From positions 87,373 to 99,471 of the forward strand of contig DOZO01000039.1 of assembly GCA_003517965.1 (NCBI GenBank): a stretch of DNA of 12,099 nucleotides. Reading direction: 5' to 3'. Position numbers and translations under genes: made by a program. The notes beneath the pieces are model-generated. The model was given only the letters and a program-made list of their open reading frames with translations, was not told the DNA's origin and ran no database searches. Shown piece after piece: positions 1-5,584 of this stretch (position 1 is its first letter; each line of letters begins with the position of its first letter). This DNA comes from Desulfobulbaceae bacterium. GTDB lineage: Bacteria > Desulfobacterota > Desulfobulbia > Desulfobulbales > Desulfurivibrionaceae.

Positions 1-1
1 A

Positions 2-18
2 TCCCGCCTCCGGCGGGA
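2..18. repeat. GC-rich perfect hairpin at the left edge
   Basis: TCCCGCC (2-8) pairs perfectly with GGCGGGA (12-18) around a TCC loop. It lies about 85 bases past the eda stop codon in the direction of eda transcription. It could end that transcript or belong to a dispersed intergenic repeat. The window edge hides any following T-tract, so terminator function cannot be judged. Confidence 0.5.
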
Positions 19-45
19 CAAGAGACACAGGGGGCCCTTTCTTTG

Positions 46-77
46 GTTCGTTTCTTTGGGCAAGCAAAGAAATGAAC
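46..77. repeat. Intergenic hairpin repeat downstream of eda
   Basis: GTTCGTTTCTTTG (46-58) is complementary to CAAAGAAATGAAC (65-77) at 12 of 13 positions, with loop GGCAAG. The single mismatch is a G opposite a T, which would be a G-U pair in plus-strand RNA. The left arm is preceded by a near-copy, CTTTCTTTGG, at 37-46. From general knowledge, similar CTTTCTTT...CAAAGAAATGAAC elements recur between genes in many proteobacterial genomes. No T-run follows on the minus strand, so it is not a classical terminator for eda. Confidence 0.55.
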
Positions 78-101
78 AGAAGAGACTGAGAGGGAGAAAC
101 G

Positions 102-752
102 CTATTTTCCTGCCACCTCAACAGCCTCGCGAGCCAATTGGGTAATGCGAGCCCAATCCCCTTGGGCCACCGCCTCAGGCGGCGCCACCCAGGAGCCACC
201 CACGCAAGCCACATTCCCCAACGCCAGATAATTGCGGTAATTTTCCAGGCTAATCCCGCCGGTCGGGCAGAAAACCACCTTGGGAAACGGCCCGGCAATG
301 GCCTTAAGCATGGGGATGCCGCCTGCCGCCTCTGCCGGAAAGAACTTGAAATGGCTGTACCCCCGGCGCAGGCCGATCATCAGCTCGGAGATCGTGGCAA
401 TCCCAGGGATCAGAGCAATCTCCCCCTGGTTGGCGGCATCCAGCAGCTCCGGGGTAAGCCCTGGGCTGATGGCAAAAACCGCCCCGGCCTCGCTGACCGC
501 ATCCAGATCCTCGGCAGTGGTCACCGTCCCGGCCCCCACCACCGCCTCCGGCACCGCCCGGGCAATCTCCCGGATGGCCGCAACCGCCACCGGGGTCCGC
601 AGGGTAATCTCCAGCACCCTGATCCCTCCTGCCACCAGAGCACGGGCCAAGGGCACCGCGTGGGCGAGATCCTTGATCACCATGACCGGCACTACCGGGC
701 CTTGGGCAAAAATTTCGGCAGCTTCCATCTTCCAGTTTCTTGTCAGTGTCAT
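102..752 (-). CDS. eda: KDPG aldolase (2-dehydro-3-deoxy-phosphogluconate aldolase)
   Basis: Cytoplasmic class I aldolase that splits 2-keto-3-deoxy-6-phosphogluconate into pyruvate and glyceraldehyde-3-phosphate, the last step of the Entner-Doudoroff pathway; many homologues also act on 4-hydroxy-2-oxoglutarate. The 216 residues cover the whole single (beta/alpha)8 barrel. Visible motifs are GGIRVLEITLRT (42-53, catalytic Glu48), GAGT (73-76), ISPG (95-98), FKFFPAE (135-141, Schiff-base Lys136), CPTGG (162-166) and the phosphate-binding GGSW (185-188). The start is chosen because NWK then GPVVPV aligns with the E. coli Eda N-terminus, and a G-rich ribosome site sits upstream; Met9 is the alternative. 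The gene lies 33 bases after vapC and about 2 kb after edd, on the same strand. It may be read through from upstream or have its own promoter; I see no convincing promoter boxes. Confidence 0.95.
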   Translation of the reverse strand: MTLTRNWKMEAAEIFAQGPVVPVMVIKDLAHAVPLARALVAGGIRVLEITLRTPVAVAAIREIARAVPEAVVGAGTVTTAEDLDAVSEAGAVFAISPGLTPELLDAANQGEIALIPGIATISELMIGLRRGYSHFKFFPAEAAGGIPMLKAIAGPFPKVVFCPTGGISLENYRNYLALGNVACVGGSWVAPPEAVAQGDWARITQLAREAVEVAGK

Positions 753-785
753 CTATGCCCCCGTAATTAAACTGATACTGGAGTC

Positions 786-1196
786 TCACCCGCCCAGCCA
801 GTTTTCGACCGGCAAACCAGGGATTCTTAAAAACTCAGCGCTGTTGGCGGTGACCATGGTCAAGCCAAGGGCCATGGTCTGAGCGGCAATGAGCAGATCA
901 TTTGGGCCGACTGGCGTACCTTTCGCTTCCAGTGCCGTGCGAATCTCCGCGTAAAAACGATTAGCATCTGCATCAAGTGCTAAAACTTCGATGACGGAAA
1001 GGATCTCCTCCACTCTATCGGCAAGAAGCGCTGAGCCCTTCTTACGGGCACCAAAGCGCAACTCGCAGGCAACAACGATGCTGGTGCAGACAGCGCTCTC
1101 TCCTTTTTCGGCAATCCGTTGTGCCACGATGCCGGCAGGGTTACGGATCAGGTCGGAGATGATATTGGTGTCCAGCAGATAAACAAACCCACTCAT
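786..1196 (-). CDS. vapC: VapC-type PIN-domain toxin (ribonuclease)
   Basis: Predicted Mg-dependent endoribonuclease toxin of a type II toxin-antitoxin pair; family members cleave tRNA or rRNA when freed from VapB. The 136 residues make one PIN domain with the expected acidic residues: YLLDTNIIS near the start (Asp9), the SIVVACELRFG segment (Glu45) and GPNDLLIAAQ (Asp100). The C-terminal TANSAEF matches the usual T-N-x-x-E/D-F block. I place the start at ATG 1196, one base after the vapB stop codon, because the protein then begins M-S-G-F-V-Y-L-L-D-T-N as in homologues. An upstream ATG at 1217 would add seven residues and overlap vapB. All catalytic residues are present, so the toxin looks intact. 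The RNA target cannot be read from sequence. Confidence 0.9.
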   Translation of the reverse strand: MSGFVYLLDTNIISDLIRNPAGIVAQRIAEKGESAVCTSIVVACELRFGARKKGSALLADRVEEILSVIEVLALDADANRFYAEIRTALEAKGTPVGPNDLLIAAQTMALGLTMVTANSAEFLRIPGLPVENWLGG

Positions 1197-1197
1197 G

Positions 1198-1437
1198 TCA
1201 CAGCTCAATGTCATCAAGGGGCATCAACGTTTCGTCCATATCGGGAAATTCCTCGGACAGGGATTCCCAGCCGGCAAGGGTTGCCAGCAGGGAAGGACGC
1301 TGTACTGCTTCAATGATCAGTCTGTTTCCTTCCCGGCGGATCACCGCTTCATTGCCCGGTAGCTCGTACTCCCGCGGAATGCGTATCGCCTGATTCCGGC
1401 CGTTTTTAAAAAGTCGCACATGTCTTTCTGTCTGCAT
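1198..1437 (-). CDS. vapB: VapB/VagC-type antitoxin, AbrB-like DNA-binding domain
   Basis: Antitoxin partner of the adjacent VapC; it should bind and block the toxin and repress its own operon. The 79 residues begin with a swapped-hairpin AbrB/MazE-like domain (RHVRLFKNGRNQAIRIPREYELPG, about 5-28, then EAVIRREGNRLIIE). An acidic tail follows (FPDMDETLMPLDDIEL, about 64-79) that would thread over the PIN domain. The start at 1437 is chosen over the ATG at 1482 because GGGAGG sits at the correct distance before it and the AbrB domain starts there. The longer version would run through the operator-like palindrome at 1466-1479. The stop codon is one base from the vapC start, so the two are almost certainly translationally coupled. 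Confidence 0.88.
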   Translation of the reverse strand: MQTERHVRLFKNGRNQAIRIPREYELPGNEAVIRREGNRLIIEAVQRPSLLATLAGWESLSEEFPDMDETLMPLDDIEL

Positions 1438-1465
1438 AACGTCCTCCCAATACTTTGTATAGGTC

Positions 1466-1479
1466 TTGGCATATGCTAA
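1466..1479. promoter_or_regulatory. Candidate VapBC operator palindrome
   Basis: TTGGCATATGCTAA is symmetric at six of seven pairs and lies 29-42 bases before the vapB ATG. A TATACA hexamer (possible -10) sits between it and the ribosome site, but I see no good -35 at the matching spacing. VapBC complexes typically bind such inverted repeats at their own promoter, so autoregulation here is a reasonable inference. Confidence 0.5.
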
Positions 1480-1583
1480 CACGATGATGGATATCCGACC
1501 AGAAAAAAATCAGGACCACCACCTCTATAATATCTACATTGGGCCTCTTTGGTGATAAAGAACAGGCTAAACAGGAACATAAA

Positions 1584-1919
1584 TCAAGCGTGAGCGGCTT
1601 TGCTCAGCGTTTCGGCAGCCCATTGGCTCAGGCTTTTCCCGGCTGCTTCCGCGGAGGCGGCAACAGACGCGTGGATTATTTCGGCGCTGACGCGGATAAG
1701 GAGCTTGCCGGAGTAGGGCTTGTTTGGCCGCTGGCCAAGCGCTTCACAGGAGGACAGATAGCCGTTGACCGCTTCCCGGAAATAGTTTTCCAATTCGTGA
1801 GCCGTTTTTCCATGGAAGCCGACAATATCCCGGATACCGATGATATGGCCGACAAAAATGTGGTTTTCGGCGTCAAACTCGACACAATCGGCGTAGCCTT
1901 TGTATGTCATTCCGTGCAT
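1584..1919 (-). CDS. hicB: HicB-type antitoxin, apparently without an intact HicA
   Basis: Antitoxin of a HicAB type II system, 111 residues. The N-terminal part (M-T-Y-K-G-Y through GQRPNKPYSG, about 4-70) is the partly degraded RNase H-like HicB fold: V-E-F-D-A-E, FVGHIIGI and an FREAVNGYL helix. The C-terminal part (KLLIRVSAE then HASVAASAEAAGKSLSQWAAETL, about 71-105) is a ribbon-helix-helix DNA-binding domain. Start ATG 1919 has GAAGG five to nine bases before it; Met4 is possible. The gene is open from end to end, while the hicA gene expected just upstream survives only as a broken fragment overlapping the first 13 bases. HicB may persist as a free-standing repressor or an anti-addiction remnant; that is inference. 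Confidence 0.85.
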   Translation of the reverse strand: MHGMTYKGYADCVEFDAENHIFVGHIIGIRDIVGFHGKTAHELENYFREAVNGYLSSCEALGQRPNKPYSGKLLIRVSAEIIHASVAASAEAAGKSLSQWAAETLSKAAHA

Positions 1920-2010
1920 GGTTTCACCTTCAATTCGGTGAGAAAGTTACGGGCATCCTTTTACCCGATACCGAAGCGCGGCCTTGTCTGGGTGTGGACA
2001 TGGAAGGCTT
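1907..2010 (-). pseudogene. hicA: Degraded hicA toxin remnant (C-terminal part only)
   Basis: No long ORF covers this stretch, but the minus strand keeps the C-terminal signature of the HicA partner of this HicB family. From 1997 one frame reads PHPDKAALRYRVK. Removing a single A from the A4 run (plus-strand T-run 1959-1962) restores DARNFLTELKVKPCTE and a TGA at 1909-1907, which overlaps the hicB start as in intact hicAB operons. Just upstream the expected F-H-R-P-H-P block appears as TTCCAT then GT then CCACAC, one base short, so a second lesion is likely. The N-terminal half, with the double-stranded-RNA-binding-like core, is absent: the preceding gene stops at 2035. The toxin is therefore inferred to be dead. 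Identification rests on family pattern recall and reading-frame repair. Confidence 0.72.
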
Positions 2011-2034
2011 AAGTACCTCCCCATGATGCTCCCC

Positions 2035-2277
2035 TCAGCCGAGAATAGAGAGAACGACAAAAGGCACCAGATTGAACAAAATGATTCCTATTTTGAAGAT
2101 GCTCATCCCGGCGTAGTGAACGGTATCGAACTGCTCACGGGACAGATGAAACCATTTGCCATGGATACGCTGAATCCAATCATGCGCGAACACGAAGACC
2201 AGAAACCACACCAGCAATATTCCGTAGTTGATAAACGTACACCATAAAAGAAAACTTCGGATGACTTCGATGCCCAT
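2035..2277 (-). CDS. Small two-helix membrane protein, DUF6868-like
   Basis: An 80-residue protein with two hydrophobic segments: about residues 7-31 (FLLWCTFINYGILLVWFLVFVFAHD) and about 56-79 (AGMSIFKIGIILFNLVPFVVLSIL). A basic and aromatic loop joins them (W-I-Q-R-I-H-G-K-W-F-H-L-S-R-E-Q-F-D). The W-C-T-x-I-N-Y-G, F-A-H-D-W and H-Y-A-G motifs resemble a family of small bacterial inner-membrane proteins annotated DUF6868; this is from memory and the function is unknown. The start at 2277 follows an AAGGGAG ribosome site at good spacing. It stands alone between an unrelated membrane gene and the hicA remnant on the same strand. Nothing in its context suggests a specific role. Confidence 0.75.
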   Translation of the reverse strand: MGIEVIRSFLLWCTFINYGILLVWFLVFVFAHDWIQRIHGKWFHLSREQFDTVHYAGMSIFKIGIILFNLVPFVVLSILG

Positions 2278-2309
2278 CTTCTGCTCCCTTCTGAGAAAAC
2301 AGGAAACCA

Positions 2310-2343
2310 GGGGAATGTCCCTAATTATTCCTAATTAGTCCCT
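2310..2343. repeat. Short AT-rich repeat cluster with TAATTA units
   Basis: CCTAATTA occurs at 2320-2327 and again at 2330-2337, ten bases apart. The cluster is flanked by GGGGAATGTCCC on the left and GTCCC on the right. GGAAT (2312-2316) and ATTCC (2327-2331) form a short inverted repeat. The downstream end of the neighbouring gene, including its stop codon, lies inside it. It resembles the GGGGA...TAATTA sequences I associate with REP/IS200-type element ends, but no transposase is present. Confidence 0.4.
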
Positions 2344-2759
2344 CTTTTTTCTTGTTTAGAGCTTGGCCGTTCACCTATGGAAGCCAACACAAAGAAAGGG
2401 ACAATCAATGTATGAAATCCTGTAATTATAGCCCACCAAGAACGGCTTAAAATCAAATTGTATGTCCAAAACCCGAAACCAAAGCCGAAGCCAAGAGCAA
2501 TCAATACGCTACTCCCCGCAGTCAGGATATGTCCAAAGTCAAATTCATCCTGTCCATAAAGGCTGTTAATTTTTGACTCGACAGATTCTTTAACATCTTT
2601 ATAGTTAACATGTTTAGCGTCAAGAAGTTTTAGGATTTCAAGCTCAGTTTTCAGATTGGATATCGAATTTTTAAAAAATGATGGAATTTTGACCCAAGTC
2701 AACGTAATAGTAAACACGAGTGAAACAAGGCCAAGTATCTTAAGAACAACTTCAAGCAT
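2331..2759 (-). CDS. Hypothetical AT-rich membrane protein
   Basis: I do not recognise this 142-residue protein. It starts with a hydrophobic helix (about 3-25, LEVVLKILGLVSLVFTITL). A charged, helical cytoplasmic-type stretch follows (about 30-75, SNLKTELEILKLLDAKHVNYKDVKESVESKI). Then come two more membrane segments: about 80-103, ending in an unusual GFGFGFGF run, and about 110-128 (WAIITGFHTLIVPFFVLAS). The tail is basic (P-S-S-K-Q-E-K-R-G). Start ATG 2759 is preferred over 2765 because AAGGA then lies six bases upstream; at 2765 it would abut the start. Base composition is clearly more AT-rich than zwf, pgl and edd beside it, and the stop codon lies within a repeat, both suggesting recent acquisition. 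Its hydrophobic architecture and neighbouring toxin-antitoxin genes allow, but do not show, a defence or stress role. Confidence 0.7.
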   Translation of the reverse strand: MLEVVLKILGLVSLVFTITLTWVKIPSFFKNSISNLKTELEILKLLDAKHVNYKDVKESVESKINSLYGQDEFDFGHILTAGSSVLIALGFGFGFGFWTYNLILSRSWWAIITGFHTLIVPFFVLASIGERPSSKQEKRGTN

Positions 2760-2857
2760 TGCCATTCCTTATTTTTTAATCAAACACCAAAAAAGCAGTG
2801 ACCACAGTCTTCCCTCACCGCAATTAAACTCTTAACACTCCCAACATCCGTAATCCC

Positions 2858-4714
2858 CTACGCATCCCCCACAAAGTTCACCTTACATTTCTCCCGAACA
2901 TAGGTAAACAGCGAACTCGCCCCTTCCTCGGCCCCCAGCAGATCGCTGCGCAAAGCGGCAAATATCTGCCTGCCCACACCGTACCGCTGTTCGCCAAGCT
3001 CGGCCTCGGCATACTCCCTTTTGGCAAGCTCAGTTTTGTCTACCAATAGCTCCAGACTCCCGGAACCCACATCGATCCTAATCAGATCCCCGTCCTGCAC
3101 CTTGGCCAGCAGCCCGCCGCACAAGGCCTCCGGGGTCACATGAATGGCGGCAGGCACCTTGCCGGATGCTCCGGAGAGCCTGCCGTCGGTGACCATGGCT
3201 ACTTGATAGCCCCGGCCCATGATCACGGCCAGCGGGGTGATCAGTTTGTGCAGTTCGGGCATGCCGGTAGACTGCGGCCCCTGAAAGCGGATGACCGCCA
3301 CATGATCCCGATCCAGCTTGCCTGCCTGAAAGGCCTCTTCCAAGGCAGTCTGGGTGTGGAACACTAAAGCAGGAGCCTCGATTTTGGTTGCCGCCCCGTC
3401 CGCCAGAGCCGAGACCTTGATCACCGCCCGGCCAAGATTGCCGGACAGAACCTTGAGCCCGCCGGTGGGGGAAAACGGCTGGGTCACTGAGGCGATAACC
3501 TCAGGCGCAAGCGAAGACCCCGGCCCTGCGGCCCATTGAGCCTTGCCAGTCACCAGGGTGGGGCTTTGGGTGTAGCGTGCAAGCCCCGGCCCGGCCACGG
3601 TCATTACCTCGTTGTGGAGAAAGCCCCCTGCCAGCAGCTCGCTAATCAGCACGGCCATGCCGCCCGCCTCCTGGAAGCTGTTGATGTCGCCGGGGCCGTT
3701 GGGGTAGATCCGCACCAGGAAAGGCACCACCTCGGAAAGCTCGGAAAAATCGTCCCAATTGATTCTGATCCCGGCAGCCCTGGCAATGGACACCAGATGC
3801 ATGGTCTGGTTGGTGGAGCCGCCGGTGGCCAGCAAGCCGACAATGCCGTTGACCACTGACCTTTCGCTGATTACCTGGCCCAGGGGGGTATAGTTTCCCC
3901 CCAGATGGGTCATCTCGCACACCCTGGCCGAAGCGGCATTGGTAAGGGCCTCGCGCAAGGGATCATCCGGGTTGACAAAGGAGGCGCCGGGCAGGTGCAG
4001 GCCCATGATCTCGGCGATCAACTGATTGCTGTTGGCCGTGCCGTAAAAGGTGCAGGTTCCGGCCCCGTGGTAGGAGGCGCATTCCACCGCCAGCATCTCC
4101 TCCTTGCTGATTTTGCCCTGGGCGAATTGCTCCCTGGCTTGAGCCTTTTCCCGGTTGGAGAGCCCCGAGCGCATGGGCCCGCCCGGTACCAGGATCATGG
4201 GCAGGTGCCCAAATTGCAAGGCCCCCATCAGCAGGCCCGGCATGATCTTGTCGCAGATCCCTAGAAGCAGGGCCCCGTCAAATACGTTATGAGACAGTCC
4301 GATCACCGTTGACATGGCGATAACATCCCTACTGATCAGGCTAAGATCCATGCCCGGTTCGCCCTGCGTTACCCCGTCACACATGGCAGGAACTCCGGCG
4401 GCCACCTGGGCCGTGCCGCCTGCCGCGGCCACGGCCTTCTTGATCATGGCAGGGTAGTGTTCGTAGGTGTGATGGGCTGAAAGCATGTCGTTGTACGAGG
4501 TGATGATCCCGATATTGGGCGCCTCTCCGCCGCGCAGGGCCTGGCATTCCCCGCCTTGGCACACTGCCAGGACATGGGCCAGATTGCTGCTGGGCTGCCG
4601 GTGCCGAAATGGTCCGCTCACCCTGGCCTTCTCCATATGCAGCAGATAGCTTTCACGATGGGCCAAGCTACGCTTGATGATCCGCTCGGTGACTTTTTCG
4701 ACAATATTATTCAT
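2858..4714 (-). CDS. edd: 6-Phosphogluconate dehydratase
   Basis: Cytoplasmic Fe-S dehydratase of the IlvD/Edd family that converts 6-phosphogluconate to KDPG, the committed Entner-Doudoroff step. The 618 residues match the usual Edd length, longer than typical IlvD. Cluster-ligand cysteines are in MCDGVTQGEPGMD (Cys112), GICDKIMPG (Cys154) and GAGTCTFYGTANSNQ (Cys221). Other blocks are PNIGIITSYNDMLSAH (67-81), GGSTNQTMHL (298-307) and GRLSGASGKVPAAIHV (511-526). The substrate-specific start of the Edd subfamily (E-R-I-I-K-R-S, then S-Y-L-x-H-M) is also visible. Start ATG 4714 has AAGGAG five bases upstream. The stop of pgl lies only 13 bases before it, so the two are cotranscribed. The eda gene is not next, as it often is, but about 2 kb further on. 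The 98 bases after the stop show no clear terminator. Confidence 0.96.
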   Translation of the reverse strand: MNNIVEKVTERIIKRSLAHRESYLLHMEKARVSGPFRHRQPSSNLAHVLAVCQGGECQALRGGEAPNIGIITSYNDMLSAHHTYEHYPAMIKKAVAAAGGTAQVAAGVPAMCDGVTQGEPGMDLSLISRDVIAMSTVIGLSHNVFDGALLLGICDKIMPGLLMGALQFGHLPMILVPGGPMRSGLSNREKAQAREQFAQGKISKEEMLAVECASYHGAGTCTFYGTANSNQLIAEIMGLHLPGASFVNPDDPLREALTNAASARVCEMTHLGGNYTPLGQVISERSVVNGIVGLLATGGSTNQTMHLVSIARAAGIRINWDDFSELSEVVPFLVRIYPNGPGDINSFQEAGGMAVLISELLAGGFLHNEVMTVAGPGLARYTQSPTLVTGKAQWAAGPGSSLAPEVIASVTQPFSPTGGLKVLSGNLGRAVIKVSALADGAATKIEAPALVFHTQTALEEAFQAGKLDRDHVAVIRFQGPQSTGMPELHKLITPLAVIMGRGYQVAMVTDGRLSGASGKVPAAIHVTPEALCGGLLAKVQDGDLIRIDVGSGSLELLVDKTELAKREYAEAELGEQRYGVGRQIFAALRSDLLGAEEGASSLFTYVREKCKVNFVGDA

Positions 4715-4727
4715 GACTGCTCCTTGT

Positions 4728-5423
4728 TCAGGGGGCCCAGAAAACCGTAACCGGCGAGGTTGTCTGGTTTAACACCGCCCGGATGGGCATTTCTATAACA
4801 GGCCCGTTGGCCAGCGCTCTTTCGTACACCGCGCGCTTGCCTGGCCCGGCAAGATGCAGGATAATCTGGCGGCTTTGCAGCAGGGCAGGCAGGGTAAGGG
4901 TCATTCGTTCATGCGGCGCGGCTGGCGGGGTAAGTGCAAGACAAAGCCGGCCGGAATCCAAGGCCAGGGCCTCACCAAGCCGCGAGGCCTGCGGAAATAA
5001 CGAGGCGGTATGGCCGTCGTTGCCCAGGCCCAGGATCAGCACATCAAAAGGCCTCGGCAGTTGTGCCAGCCGATTTTCGCACTCTTTTTCGCCCTGGACT
5101 GCCGTAAGCGTCTCGGTCTTAAGGCCTACGAAACAGGCTGTTGCCGCCTGGTTTTGCAAAAGATGCTGACGCACCAGATGTTCATTGCTGTCCGCGGTTG
5201 CCGGGCTCACCCAACGTTCATCCGCCAAGGCGACAGTCACCTGGTTCCAGTCAAGTTTTAACTCCGCAAGAGCCACAAAAACCGGGATCGGAGTGGAACC
5301 CCCGGACACCACCAGACTGGCTCGGCCCCGCTCCCTGATTCCAGCCCGCAGTAGATCGGCAACCTGCCCGGCCAGGGCCGCTACCAGGGTAACGGAATCC
5401 TTGAACTTTCTGAATTCCGGCAT
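4728..5423 (-). CDS. pgl: 6-Phosphogluconolactonase (DevB/NagB-fold type)
   Basis: Hydrolyses 6-phosphogluconolactone made by Zwf to 6-phosphogluconate, the Edd substrate. The 231-residue protein has the family blocks SLVVSGGSTP (36-45, phosphate binding), ALADERWV (65-72) with D-S-N-E-H-L (78-83), and GLGNDGHTASLFP (132-144) carrying the catalytic histidine region. C-terminal RMTLTLPALLQSRQIILHLAG also fits. Start ATG 5423 is preferred over the ATG at 5435 because GGAG lies six bases upstream of 5423, and nothing suitable precedes 5435. It is the middle gene of zwf-pgl-edd: 161 bases separate it from zwf and 13 from edd. This is the bacterial/eukaryotic DevB-type enzyme, not the YbhE beta-propeller used by E. 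coli. Confidence 0.94.
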   Translation of the reverse strand: MPEFRKFKDSVTLVAALAGQVADLLRAGIRERGRASLVVSGGSTPIPVFVALAELKLDWNQVTVALADERWVSPATADSNEHLVRQHLLQNQAATACFVGLKTETLTAVQGEKECENRLAQLPRPFDVLILGLGNDGHTASLFPQASRLGEALALDSGRLCLALTPPAAPHERMTLTLPALLQSRQIILHLAGPGKRAVYERALANGPVIEMPIRAVLNQTTSPVTVFWAP

Positions 5424-5584
5424 AATCCACTCCATTATTCATTGTAATCGTTCACTAAAAACGGACTCAATCTCATTGATATAAACGTTCAGCAGCGCCG
5501 CAGATGCGCGGCAGAGGTCTGCGAAAAGTGTGCTGTTGTACACGAGCAGGCCGATAACAAAGCAGATGTGGTGCTGCTGGGCGT

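Noticed and set aside
1539..2012. A 157-codon plus-strand ORF across the hicB region
   Set aside because: It is antisense to hicB and the hicA remnant, which have clear family motifs; its own protein shows no recognisable domain and no good ribosome site.
5440..5575. An open minus-strand frame of about 43 codons between zwf and pgl, ending over the pgl start region
   Set aside because: No start codon with a ribosome site and no recognisable motif; open stretches of this length are expected by chance. I could not link it to a zwf tail or another enzyme.
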